From an uncultured Bacteroidales bacterium (GTDB lineage: Bacteria; Bacteroidota; Bacteroidia; Bacteroidales; Paludibacteraceae), in contig CAIUTB010000146.1 in NCBI GenBank assembly GCA_903901975.1, positions 22,754-86,753 on the forward strand: a stretch of 64,000 bases of DNA, read 5' to 3'. The position numbers and the translations under genes were made by a program. A model generated the notes under the pieces. It did not search any database and was not told the DNA's origin. It worked only from the letters and a program-made list of their open reading frames with translations. This document shows positions 44,792 through 53,910 of the stretch, piece by piece; position 1 is the first letter of the stretch, and each line of letters opens with the position of its first letter.

Positions 44792-47700
44792 ATGAAATGC
44801 TTAATCACAAAATTACTGTTATTTAAAAAGTTGGGCTTTTTGTTTTGTTTGCTTTTTGCTTCTCAGTTTTTGGTAATTGCCAATGCACAGTCGCAAAACA
44901 GAACTACAAAAACAGATAAACAGATAGAAATAAAAGGAAATGTAAAAGATGCCAAAACTTTTGAAACTATTCCGGGTACAAGCGTTTTTGTAACAGGAAC
45001 TAAGGAAGGTACTATTTCCGATATGGACGGTAATTTCACGCTGAAAGTACCTGTAAATGCTACAACTTTGAAATTTTCATATATTGGTTATATTTCACAG
45101 GAGGTGGCTGTTGACCGAAAAAAAGGAATGGTTGTAATGTTGCAACAGGATTCAAAAGCTCTTGATGAAGTCGTTGTAGTTGGTTATGGAGTGCAAAAAA
45201 AGAGCGATATAACAGGTTCGGTGGCATCAGTCAATATGGAGAAATTGGCCGAACGCCCCAGTACCAATATCGTACAGGCACTGCAGGGAAGTATGGCCGG
45301 ACTTAATATTTCGGTAAACGGAGCAAGTGCCGATGGTTCTTCAACCAGCATGTTGATACGTGGAGAAAACTCCATTACGGCATCCAATTCACCATTAATC
45401 ATTTTGGATGGAGTGCCATTTTCAGGCGAAATGACCGAGTTAAATCCTAATGATATTCAATCGCTTGAAGTATTGAAAGATGCTTCTTCAGCAGCTATTT
45501 ACGGTTCAAGAGGTTCCAATGGAGTCATTCTGATAACTACTAAAATCGGAAAGAAAGGAAAAGTCAATATTGCGTACGATAATTATTTCGGAATTGATGA
45601 AATTGGATTTTTACCAAAATTGATGGACGGTCCCACTTTTTATAAACGAAAAGCAGAATTCGGCGAAACATTTACAACCTTAGAACAAGCGAATTATGAT
45701 GCCGGAAAATATACTAACTGGATTAAAGAGGCAACTCAACAAGGTCTAAAGAACCAGCATAATGTGTCGATTAGTGGTGCTAACGATGTGACCCGCTATT
45801 TTGTATCCTTGTCGCTCAATGATGTCAGAGGAATTGCCAAAAACGATAATTTCAAACGCTACACACTTCGTGCAAATCTGGATGTTCAGTTAGCTAAATG
45901 GGCAAAATTTGGAACAAACACATCGATGGGTTATTATGACCGAAGCGGTGTGAACGCTGATTTTTCTGATGCTTTCCGCATGAATCCGCTTGGAAATGCC
46001 TATAATGCCGATGGTTCAGTTGCCATGCTTGCCTGGGAAGATCCTTTTTATGCCATCAATCCATTGAATGCCCTGAATTACATAAACAGTGATATTACCC
46101 GAAGTGTAAATACAAACAATTATTTACAAATTGATTTTCCATTTCTGAAAGGATTAAGTTATAAATTAAATACCGGTTATGAATACCGCAATTTGTTGAC
46201 ACAGACTTATGCCGGCAGAAATACCTACTTAGGAAATCAAAGTAATGGACGACTCGAGATCCTTAGTCAGTTTGATGAAAACTGGTTGATTGAAAATATT
46301 CTAAGCTATGCAAATACTTTCGGAAAACATTCCGTTTTTCTAACCGGATTATACAGTGCTCAAAGTGAATTGAGAGAAATAAGTACTACGGTTGGATTGA
46401 GTTTCCCGAATGATGTTTTGACGTATTTCCAGCCGGATAAAGCTCAATCAACACAACTTAGTTCAACTTACCGGAATTCGGCTCATTTATCGCAAATGTT
46501 TCGTGCAAATTATGGTTACGACAGCCGGTATCTTTTCACTTTTACCGTGCGTCGTGATGGCTTTTCTGCTTTTGGCGAAAATAAAAAATATGGAATTTTT
46601 CCATCCGTTGCTGGTGGTTGGAACGTAGCCAACGAAAACTTTGTGAAATCGGTTGAAGCCCTGAAATTTGTAAACAACCTGAAACTAAGACTTTCATATG
46701 GCTTAAACGGAAATGAGGCTATCAGCCCATATTCTACCTTGCCGAGTTTGTCATCAAACAATTACCTGACCTCCGATTTCCAATCCGCTTTTGGTTATTA
46801 TCCGAAACTTCTTGGAAATCCAGTATTAGGTTGGGAAACAACCAAATCGCTCAATGCCGGACTTGATTTTGGACTTTGGAATAACAGGCTTACCGGTTCA
46901 TTCGAAATGTACTGGTCTAACACAAGTGATTTGTTACTCGACAGAACCATCTCGCCAATAAACGGAAATACCGTGATTCGTGAAAACATAGGTGCTACAC
47001 GAAATTCCGGAATAGAATTTCAGATTAGTAGCATCAACATCAAATCAAATGATTTTAGTTGGAAAACGGATTTTAATATCGCACACAATAAAACTGAAAT
47101 TCTAAATGTAGGTCTTACCGATGCAAACGGAAATTATATGGATGATATTGCCAGTCAGTGGTTTATTGGAAAACCCATAAAAGTGAATTACGATTATGTA
47201 TTTGACGGAATTTTCCAAACAGGCGATGATATTGCTCACAGCCTACAACCTACAGCTTTTCCGGGATACATAAAATACAAAGATGTAAACGGCGATGGTG
47301 TTATTTCTCCAGCCGACAAACAAATTATCGGTTCCCGTGATCCTTTATTTGTAACGGGAATGACTAATACATTCACATACAAGAACTTCACATTTAGCTT
47401 TTTATTAAATGCAGTTTCAGGTATAACTTACCGAAACCTTTTGTACGGTACCGGGCAAACCGCATTTCGTGTCAATTCGTATGATAAGAACTTCTGGTCG
47501 GTCACCAATCCAACCAATGATTATCCTTCAAACATAGATGGCAATACCAATCCGCTGAGCATGGATTTTTTCGAAGATGCGAGTTTTTTGAGGTTGCAGG
47601 ATGTTTCTTTAAGCTATCGTTTGTCTGAGAATATTCTGAAAAAGATAAAATTTAATAAAGCTGAAATCTTTGTTGATTTGAAAAATATGGCTACCTGGAC

Positions 47701-47809
47701 TAATTGGAAAGGATTAGATCCTGAATTTCTGGCAATTGCACCGGTAAATCATCAACGGGCAACTCCACAGGTAAAGAGTTTTATTATTGGATTAAAAATT
47801 GGATTTTAA
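44792..47809 (+). CDS. SusC/RagA-type TonB-dependent outer-membrane transporter
   Basis: 1005 residues. Signal peptide, then a carboxypeptidase-like beta domain (IEIKGNVKDAKTFETIPGTSVFVTG), TonB box/plug (DEVVVVGYGVQKKSDITGSVASV), the SusC signature DIQSLEVLKDASSAAIYGSRGSNGVILITTK, a 22-strand barrel, and the terminal Phe (IIGLKIGF). Imports ligand captured by the SusD protein encoded 18 bp downstream. Substrate not evident; context suggests peptide or a modified polymer rather than a plain glycan because no glycosidase is present. Confidence 0.95.
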   Translation: MKCLITKLLLFKKLGFLFCLLFASQFLVIANAQSQNRTTKTDKQIEIKGNVKDAKTFETIPGTSVFVTGTKEGTISDMDGNFTLKVPVNATTLKFSYIGYISQEVAVDRKKGMVVMLQQDSKALDEVVVVGYGVQKKSDITGSVASVNMEKLAERPSTNIVQALQGSMAGLNISVNGASADGSSTSMLIRGENSITASNSPLIILDGVPFSGEMTELNPNDIQSLEVLKDASSAAIYGSRGSNGVILITTKIGKKGKVNIAYDNYFGIDEIGFLPKLMDGPTFYKRKAEFGETFTTLEQANYDAGKYTNWIKEATQQGLKNQHNVSISGANDVTRYFVSLSLNDVRGIAKNDNFKRYTLRANLDVQLAKWAKFGTNTSMGYYDRSGVNADFSDAFRMNPLGNAYNADGSVAMLAWEDPFYAINPLNALNYINSDITRSVNTNNYLQIDFPFLKGLSYKLNTGYEYRNLLTQTYAGRNTYLGNQSNGRLEILSQFDENWLIENILSYANTFGKHSVFLTGLYSAQSELREISTTVGLSFPNDVLTYFQPDKAQSTQLSSTYRNSAHLSQMFRANYGYDSRYLFTFTVRRDGFSAFGENKKYGIFPSVAGGWNVANENFVKSVEALKFVNNLKLRLSYGLNGNEAISPYSTLPSLSSNNYLTSDFQSAFGYYPKLLGNPVLGWETTKSLNAGLDFGLWNNRLTGSFEMYWSNTSDLLLDRTISPINGNTVIRENIGATRNSGIEFQISSINIKSNDFSWKTDFNIAHNKTEILNVGLTDANGNYMDDIASQWFIGKPIKVNYDYVFDGIFQTGDDIAHSLQPTAFPGYIKYKDVNGDGVISPADKQIIGSRDPLFVTGMTNTFTYKNFTFSFLLNAVSGITYRNLLYGTGQTAFRVNSYDKNFWSVTNPTNDYPSNIDGNTNPLSMDFFEDASFLRLQDVSLSYRLSENILKKIKFNKAEIFVDLKNMATWTNWKGLDPEFLAIAPVNHQRATPQVKSFIIGLKIGF

Positions 47810-47827
47810 TTTTAAAAGTTGAAAGTC

Positions 47828-49504
47828 ATGAAAAATATTAAATATACAATATTAGCTTTTGTACTTTTGTCGGCTGGATTTCAGGGTTGCAGCGATGATT
47901 TTTTGAAAGAAAAACCGCAGGATAAAATCTACGCAGACAATTTGCTCTTAAATTACGATGGTTTTGTAAATATGATGAATGGAGTGTATGCCTGGGTAAG
48001 AGGCGAAAAGGGACGAACTTATGAACCCGGCGATGATCCGGCTACAGGTGGTATTCCTTTTACACGTTGTTCTATCTGGAACTTAGGAACTGATAATGCT
48101 TTTATGAATAATGGTGTAGGTGAAGAAATTTTCCTCAATTGGCCTACAAATATCAATTCAGGAATGAATGTATTCAAGTTTGATTTCGATTGGTTGTATA
48201 CTATCGTCAATTCCTGTAATATGGTTATCGACCGTGCCGAGAACCCAATAATAAACTGGAAAGGAGTTGATGCAACTGACAATGAAAATAAGAAAAATTA
48301 TATTGTGGCTCAGGCCAGAGTCATTCGTGCGTGGGCATACCGGCATTTAACCTACACCTGGGGCGCTGTTCCCTTGAGTTTGAAAGAAATAAGCGGAGCA
48401 ACCTATCGTAACGATTGGGAGAGAACACCAGTGGCCGACATCAGGGCTCAAATGGTGCTTGATTTACAATTTGGAGTTGATCATTTACCTATGCGCGATG
48501 CCAATCAGGGAGTAGTAAACGGAGCTTTTGCCAGCCATTATTTAGCTGAAACCTATTTAGCTATGGGAGAATATCTGAAAGCAGAAACCGCAGCAAAAGT
48601 ATTGTGTGAAGGAACAGATTATCAGTTGATGACAGCAAGATTTGGAACTTATGCAAGCAATCCCGGAGTGCCTTTTATGGATGTTTTTCAGACTCCGTTT
48701 TATAAAGATGGCAATAAAGAAGTGTTGTTTATATTGTTGAATATCGAACCGGAGAAAGTTGCCTACGGCTCTCAACCGGCTAGTTATTTACGGAATATGT
48801 GGCAAACCTATTACAGCAAAGATGCCGTAATAAAGAACCTCAATCTGGATATTTTCTTTACTAATAACGGGGGAAAAAGTGCCGGAAGGTATTCAATAAC
48901 AGCACCGGCATTAACCTGGTACGAAACCCTGGATGACCGAAATTCTATATATGCCATCAAAAAAACACTGGATATGCCTGATGCTACCGGGAAACTTGTT
49001 GCTGTACGCACCACTACAACAGCTCATACAATAACTGCCGGAAAATATGATTTGGATAACTATTTATGGCCATCCACCCGAAAATGGGAATGGGTGAATC
49101 CACTGCCAGCTCAAGTTAGCAGTTCGGATCAATATAACAGCATTATCTATTTAAGAGTAGCTGATACCTATCTCGTTTTGGCAGAAGCTTTGTTCATGCA
49201 AAATAAATTTGACGAAGCAGCCACCTGGATAAATAAAGTAAGAGCAAGATCACATGCCACAGCAATTACCGGAACTGATGTTACAATCGACTATATTTTA
49301 GATGAACGTTCAAGGGAATTAATTACCGAAGAACATAGAAGATATGCACTGATTCGAACCGGGAAATTAGTGGAAAGAGTTCAAAAGTACAATGATTTTG
49401 CAGGACCGACGATTGCAACTTCACCGGCATTATTTCCCATTCCGCAATCGGTGATTGATGCAAATACAGGTCGAAAAATGGAGCAAAATTCCGGTTATAA
49501 TTAA
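47828..49504 (+). CDS. SusD/RagB-type nutrient-binding lipoprotein
   Basis: 558 residues. Lipobox Cys at residue 21 (SAGFQGC), N-terminal SDDFLKEKPQDKIYADNL, helical TPR-like regions (VIRAWAYRHLTYTWGAVPLS, ASHYLAETYLAMGEYLKAETAAK), and the C-terminal YLRVADTYLVLAEALFMQNKFDEAATWINKVRARS followed by ILDERSRELITEEHRRYALIRTGKLVER, typical of the family. Outer-membrane partner of the preceding SusC. The ATG at 47828 carries the signal; the frame also opens from a TTG at 47819. Confidence 0.94.
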   Translation: MKNIKYTILAFVLLSAGFQGCSDDFLKEKPQDKIYADNLLLNYDGFVNMMNGVYAWVRGEKGRTYEPGDDPATGGIPFTRCSIWNLGTDNAFMNNGVGEEIFLNWPTNINSGMNVFKFDFDWLYTIVNSCNMVIDRAENPIINWKGVDATDNENKKNYIVAQARVIRAWAYRHLTYTWGAVPLSLKEISGATYRNDWERTPVADIRAQMVLDLQFGVDHLPMRDANQGVVNGAFASHYLAETYLAMGEYLKAETAAKVLCEGTDYQLMTARFGTYASNPGVPFMDVFQTPFYKDGNKEVLFILLNIEPEKVAYGSQPASYLRNMWQTYYSKDAVIKNLNLDIFFTNNGGKSAGRYSITAPALTWYETLDDRNSIYAIKKTLDMPDATGKLVAVRTTTTAHTITAGKYDLDNYLWPSTRKWEWVNPLPAQVSSSDQYNSIIYLRVADTYLVLAEALFMQNKFDEAATWINKVRARSHATAITGTDVTIDYILDERSRELITEEHRRYALIRTGKLVERVQKYNDFAGPTIATSPALFPIPQSVIDANTGRKMEQNSGYN

Positions 49505-49599
49505 TTAATATATTGATATGAAACGAGCATTAAAACTGGTGTTTAAATCCAAAATCAAGTTCATGCGAGTTCCATGTGTCCTTAATAAAAAAAATAAAA

Positions 49600-50853
49600 A
49601 TGAATCACATGAATAAATTGTTCAAAGGCTTATTTTTTCAGGTTATTGTTGCTATAATAATTGGTGTTTTGCTTGGATATTTTTACCCTTCATTTGCGGT
49701 ACAGTTAAAACCTCTCGGTGTTGGATTTATCAAATTGGTCAAAATGATGATTGGCCCGGTTATTTTTTGTACCATTGTAACGGGTATTGCAGGGATGCAG
49801 GATGCTAAAAAAGTCGGAAGGGTTGGTATCAAGGCACTGATTTATTTTGAAATTGTTTCAACTGTGGCATTGATTATTGGACTGATTGTAGTCAATATTC
49901 TAAAACCCGGCGTAGGAATGAATGTCAATCCGGCATCGCTTGATCCAAAAGCAGTCGAATCATATCTTTCAAGTAGCAAGAGTCTGAATGTTCAGGATTT
50001 TGTGATGCATATAATTCCCGATAATATTGTCAATGCTTTGTCGAATGGAGATTTACTTCAAATATTATTATTCTCCGTTTTGTTTGGACTTGCACTATCT
50101 AAAGTTGCTGACAAAGCAAAACCAGTATATACGGTAATTAAATCGGCCGAAGCGGGATTGTTTAGCGTAATTAAAATTATTATGCGGGTGGCACCTCTTG
50201 GTGCATTAGGTGCAATGAGTTTTTCCATCGGGAAATACGGCGTTGAGTCTTTACAATCATTGGGACAATTATTAATAGCTTTCTATATAACCTGTATTTT
50301 GTTTATTATCATTGTTTTAGGTGGTATTTTAAAACTGACGGGATTTAATCTGTTCAAATTATTGAAGTTTTTGAAAGAAGAATTATTAATTGTATTTGGA
50401 ACTTCTTCTTCTGAAGCAGCTTTACCCACTCTAATGCAAAAGTTGGAGACGCTGGGATGTTCTGAACCGGTAGTGGGATTAGTAGTACCAACCGGATATT
50501 CATTTAATCTGGATGGAACGTCTATCTATCTGACCATGGCAGCCGTTTTTCTGGCACAGGCAACGAATACAGCTATGGATATTTCTCATCAAATTGCGTT
50601 ACTTCTCATTTTATTGCTTACCTCGAAAGGTGCTGCAGGTGTAACTGGAAGTGGATTTATTACCTTAGCCGCAGTCCTGCCTTTATCAGGTGGAATTCCG
50701 GTTGCGGCTATTACCTTGATACTTGGAATTGACTGGTTTATGAGCGAAGGCAGAGCTTTGACAAATATAATTGGAAATGCAGTGGCAACAATTGTAGTGG
50801 CAAAATCGGAGAAAGAAATTGATTTGAAAAAAGCAAAAGAATTAATCGGATAA
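49600..50853 (+). CDS. DctA/GltP-type dicarboxylate/amino-acid:cation symporter
   Basis: 417 residues, eight membrane segments plus re-entrant loops. Seen: [39 protein letters not shown], the serine-rich tip [50 protein letters not shown], and [16 protein letters not shown]. Members import aspartate, glutamate or C4-dicarboxylates with Na+ or H+. The ATG at 49600 is chosen; ATG 49609 is equally possible. The next gene begins within its stop codon (TAATG). Second carrier for acidic substrates in this locus. Confidence 0.9.
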   Translation: MNHMNKLFKGLFFQVIVAIIIGVLLGYFYPSFAVQLKPLGVGFIKLVKMMIGPVIFCTIVTGIAGMQDAKKVGRVGIKALIYFEIVSTVALIIGLIVVNILKPGVGMNVNPASLDPKAVESYLSSSKSLNVQDFVMHIIPDNIVNALSNGDLLQILLFSVLFGLALSKVADKAKPVYTVIKSAEAGLFSVIKIIMRVAPLGALGAMSFSIGKYGVESLQSLGQLLIAFYITCILFIIIVLGGILKLTGFNLFKLLKFLKEELLIVFGTSSSEAALPTLMQKLETLGCSEPVVGLVVPTGYSFNLDGTSIYLTMAAVFLAQATNTAMDISHQIALLLILLLTSKGAAGVTGSGFITLAAVLPLSGGIPVAAITLILGIDWFMSEGRALTNIIGNAVATIVVAKSEKEIDLKKAKELIG

Positions 50854-51593
50854 TGATGAGATTTATCAAATATTTATATATTTGCGTTTTAATTATTGGT
50901 TTCAATGCCTGTAACGATTTGCAGTATAATAAGGATAAAGCTAAAACAAATTACAATGTCCTGTTTATTGGTAATAGTTTCACTTTTTATAATAGCGGGG
51001 TTGATTTCCATCTTCAAAAAATGCTAAATGCCGATAAATCTACTGATTCCATTAATTACAATATTCAAAAAATTGCGATAAGTTCTTACACATTGCAGGA
51101 TCATTACTGCGATTCGCTGACGATACAGAAAATAAGGACTGAGAAATGGAATAAGGTAATTCTACAAGAACAAAGTACCCGACCAATTAGTAATCCTGAT
51201 TTGTTTTTGCAATATGCTACTAAACTTGATTACTTAATTAAAAAAGATAGTGCCCTAACGATTCTTTATATGACATGGGCACCAAAAGATTCGCCTGCAG
51301 ATATAAATCAACTGGCTTCAGCTTATATTTCAGTAGGTTCGAAGCTAAAATCTAATGTTGTGCCGGTTGGGAAAGTTTGGGAATATACTGTAAATACTTA
51401 TCCACAACTGAATTTGTATTTCAGCGATAATAAACATCCTGCGCTGACAGGAACATTTTTAATAGCTTGTGCTTTTTACAAATCACTTTTTAACAAAAAT
51501 CCGGTTGAAAATAGTTATGTTCCTGATGGACTGACTACCGGAAATGTAATAACAATTAGAAAGGCAGTAAATGATTATCTGACAACAAATTAA
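50853..51593 (+). CDS. SGNH/GDSL-type hydrolase lipoprotein
   Basis: 246 residues. Lipobox Cys at residue 20 (IGFNAC), then an SGNH domain very similar to that at 36424: VLFIGNSFTFYNSGVDFHLQK (catalytic Ser), ILQEQSTRPISNPDLFLQYATK, LYMTWAPKDSPADINQLA, SDNKHPALTGTFLIACAFY (Asp/His). Start overlaps the symporter stop by one base. Anchored esterase-like enzyme; possible role is removing ester groups from the substrate before uptake (inference). Confidence 0.86.
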   Translation: MMRFIKYLYICVLIIGFNACNDLQYNKDKAKTNYNVLFIGNSFTFYNSGVDFHLQKMLNADKSTDSINYNIQKIAISSYTLQDHYCDSLTIQKIRTEKWNKVILQEQSTRPISNPDLFLQYATKLDYLIKKDSALTILYMTWAPKDSPADINQLASAYISVGSKLKSNVVPVGKVWEYTVNTYPQLNLYFSDNKHPALTGTFLIACAFYKSLFNKNPVENSYVPDGLTTGNVITIRKAVNDYLTTN

Positions 51594-51731
51594 TCAAGAA
51601 GTCGAATCAATTTAAAAAGAAAGGAAAATAAATTATGCAAAAAATGTAACATTTCTATTTTTCAAATATACATCTTATCGTTGAACCCAATTACAAATTA
51701 TTTATTTATAAACATTTAAAATTTAAGTATT

Positions 51732-52748
51732 ATGAAGAAGCTTTATTTATTTCTATTCGTTTTTGTCAGTTGTTCGGTTTTTGCACAAGCACCCTTAGCA
51801 ACTGAAGATTTTAGTTATACTGCTGGCGATGCACTAACTGCGCATGGTTGGAATGCTCATAGTGGCGGAACAACAAATCCTGTTTTAGTAACATCTCCTG
51901 GTTTATCATTTACAGGTTATGTAGGTTCCAATATTGGTCTTGCTGCCGGAGTGAACAATACAGGTCAGGATGTCAATAAACTCTTTACTGCTCAAACAGC
52001 TGCAGGAACTGTTTATACTTCCTTTTTGGTAAATGCAACTCTTAACACTGGTTTCGGAGGTTATTTTTTCCACTATTTTGATCCTAATGCTGCTACAGCT
52101 TTCAGAGCCAGAACATTTGTTAAACCGGTTACCGGTAAAATGCAGATCGGCTTGTCTTTCAATGCTTCGTTAGCTCAGGATAGTTTGCCAAGTGCATTGT
52201 TAAATTTCGGAGAAACTTATTTATTCGTTGTTAAATATACTGTTGTTGATGGTATCGAGAATGATATTGTAAGTTTGTATGTTTTTAAAGCAGGTGACAA
52301 TTTTGCAACAGAACCAGCTAAGCCGACCATAGGCCCGTTGACAGCGACCCATACAACTCCAACAGACCCAGCCACACCCCTTGGGCCAGATATCGTGCCT
52401 ACCGGTATTGCATTGCGTCAGTTTGAAGCAGCTCAACGTATTACTGTAGATGGATTCCGTGTAAAAAACAAATGGCAATTAGGTGCAGATGATGTTGCCG
52501 GAGTTAACGCTATTAAAACTGACCCAACACAGTTTTATCCAAATCCTGTAAGCAATGGAACTATCTATTTTGCTAATCAAACCAATGAACTTAAACAGGT
52601 TGAAATATTTGATATGGTTGGCCGTAAAATATTTGAAAAAAATACTACTTCGAATAATATGGATGTAAGAACATTAAAGACAGGTGTTTATTCCATAAAG
52701 GTACAAGCCAATGATAATACTACTTCTTCAAAGTTAGTGGTGAAATAA
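51732..52748 (+). CDS. Secreted beta-sandwich protein with type IX sorting tail (copy 3)
   Basis: 338 residues, same architecture as the genes at 37280 and 38311: signal peptide (MKKLYLFLFVFVSCSVFA), LATEDFSYTAGDALTAHGW, YVGSNIGLAAGVNNTGQDVNK, LNFGETYLFVVKYTVVDG, RITVDGFRVKNKW, then the sorting tail (FYPNPVSNGTIYFAN, VEIFDMVGRKIFEKN, LKTGVYSIKVQAND, SSKLVVK). It has a Pro/Thr-rich insertion near residue 205. Follows the second SGNH gene just as copy 1 follows the first; ended by a terminator that closes the locus. Confidence 0.85.
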   Translation: MKKLYLFLFVFVSCSVFAQAPLATEDFSYTAGDALTAHGWNAHSGGTTNPVLVTSPGLSFTGYVGSNIGLAAGVNNTGQDVNKLFTAQTAAGTVYTSFLVNATLNTGFGGYFFHYFDPNAATAFRARTFVKPVTGKMQIGLSFNASLAQDSLPSALLNFGETYLFVVKYTVVDGIENDIVSLYVFKAGDNFATEPAKPTIGPLTATHTTPTDPATPLGPDIVPTGIALRQFEAAQRITVDGFRVKNKWQLGADDVAGVNAIKTDPTQFYPNPVSNGTIYFANQTNELKQVEIFDMVGRKIFEKNTTSNNMDVRTLKTGVYSIKVQANDNTTSSKLVVK

Positions 52749-52782
52749 GAGTTGTTTGCTACTAATTTTTAAATCATTAAAG

Positions 52783-52813
52783 AGTCTGTTCCAGTTTTGG
52801 AGCAGACTTTTTA
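52783..52813. terminator. Terminator closing the transport/peptidase locus
   Basis: Stem AGTCTG.TCC/GGA.CAGACT with 6-nt loop, followed by TTTTT. Confidence 0.8.
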
Positions 52814-52831
52814 ATAAAAACATTTGCGTTA

Positions 52832-53113
52832 TTACTTATACAAACACAAATACGGCGTATCTTCTGTACATTTCACTTTGAATTTTACGTCTTTAGCCAC
52901 TGTGAAGCTTTCGAACTTCTTGTAGGTTTTCCATTCCGTTTCGCCCGGTTGTTGAATGCTGAGTTGTCCGGAAATTACCGTCATCACTTCCACAGTGCCT
53001 GTACCGAATTCATACTCACCCGCAGCCATAACGCCTACTGTGGCAGTTCCTTCTGCCGATTCCAATCCGATGGAAACGACTTTTCCTTCAAAATACTGAT
53101 TTGTTTTAAACAT
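52832..53113 (-). CDS. ppnP: Pyrimidine/purine nucleoside phosphorylase
   Basis: 93 residues, as in the family (cupin fold, formerly DUF1255). Seen: NQYFEGKVVSIGLESAEGTATVGVMAAGEYEFGT in two overlapping conserved parts, EVMTVISGQLSIQQPGE and FKVKCTEDTPYLCLYK at the end. Cleaves nucleosides with phosphate to base and ribose-1-phosphate. The ATG at 53113 gives the standard N-terminus; upstream frame is a 7-bp-period repeat tract (53114-53155). Confidence 0.9.
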   Translation of the reverse strand: MFKTNQYFEGKVVSIGLESAEGTATVGVMAAGEYEFGTGTVEVMTVISGQLSIQQPGETEWKTYKKFESFTVAKDVKFKVKCTEDTPYLCLYK

Positions 53114-53155
53114 ATTCTTTAATTTACGATTTATTAATTTACGATTTACAATTAA
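53114..53155. repeat. 7-bp-period tract upstream of ppnP
   Basis: Minus-strand units of the TAAATCG/TAAATTG type directly before the ATG. Confidence 0.6.
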
Positions 53156-53177
53156 ATTTTGAGCCAACCCTTTGTTG

Positions 53178-53206
53178 AAGTCCCCCTTGAGCGGGATTTA
53201 GGGGGC
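53178..53206. repeat. C/G interspersed palindrome copy at the end of the HAD phosphatase gene
   Basis: Variant form AAGTCCCCCTTGAGCGGGAT followed by TTAGGGGGC. Read on the minus strand it supplies the final codons QAP and the stop TAA of the HAD gene. Confidence 0.8.
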
Positions 53207-53860
53207 TTGTACTATTAATTGATAAAGTTCTTTGGTAGTTTCTACAAAGCGTGTTGCACCCACTTCTTCCAGTTCTTTTTGCGGACGGAAGCCCCACAGT
53301 ACGCCCACGAAAGGGACTTTGGCATTGTAAGCTGTTGCCACATCCACACCCGAATCGCCCACGTAAAGCACGTTGGTTTTCTCCACTTTAGCCATTTCAA
53401 TAATTTCTTCCAGAATGCCCGGATTAGGTTTTACCGGATAACCTTCGCGTTGTCCGAAAACAGCTGTAAAATGAATATCAGGAAAAAACCTTTGGACTAA
53501 TTGAACGGTAGCATCGTGAACTTTATTCGAAGCAACGCCGAGTTTAATTCCTTTGTTTTGAATGTCAACCAATAAATTTGAAATTCCCGGATAGGGTTTG
53601 GTAAATTCTTCGGCATGAGTATAATAATGCTTCAGAAACTCCATTTTCAGCATCGAAATATAATCCGCATTACGCTTATCTTCGGGCAAAGCACGTTCAA
53701 GTAGTTTATTCACCCCGTTTCCGATAAAATAGCGATAGGCTTCGAGGGGATGAGTTGGAAAATTATAAGCCTGCAGGGCATGGTTTACGCTGTTGGCCAA
53801 ATCCTCAATGGTGTCGAGCAGCGTGCCGTCGAGGTCAAAAATAACAAGTTCGGGAGTCAT
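53198..53860 (-). CDS. HAD-family phosphatase, phosphoglycolate phosphatase-like
   Basis: 220 residues. HAD motifs: I FDLDGTLLDT, II LGVASNK, III KPNPGILEEI, IV YVGDSGVDVATAYNA; cap region between about 18 and 85. Probably dephosphorylates 2-phosphoglycolate or a similar small metabolite. Own promoter: -7 box TACCTTTG (53892-53885, minus), 25 bp upstream of the ATG. The stop codon lies within an interspersed repeat. Confidence 0.88.
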   Translation of the reverse strand: MTPELVIFDLDGTLLDTIEDLANSVNHALQAYNFPTHPLEAYRYFIGNGVNKLLERALPEDKRNADYISMLKMEFLKHYYTHAEEFTKPYPGISNLLVDIQNKGIKLGVASNKVHDATVQLVQRFFPDIHFTAVFGQREGYPVKPNPGILEEIIEMAKVEKTNVLYVGDSGVDVATAYNAKVPFVGVLWGFRPQKELEEVGATRFVETTKELYQLIVQAP

Positions 53861-53884
53861 GTAAAAAGAAGATTAATTAGCGTG

Positions 53885-53892
53885 CAAAGGTA
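53885..53892 (-). promoter_or_regulatory. -7 element of HAD phosphatase gene
   Basis: TACCTTTG on the minus strand. Confidence 0.6.
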
Positions 53893-53910
53893 GTCAAAAC
53901 TCTGTAAAAT

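Noticed and set aside
33894..52748. Cyanophycin-specific locus
   Set aside because: No S51 cyanophycinase motif in any gene of the run, so a cyanophycin label cannot be supported; only the broader isoaspartyl/aspartate idea is kept.
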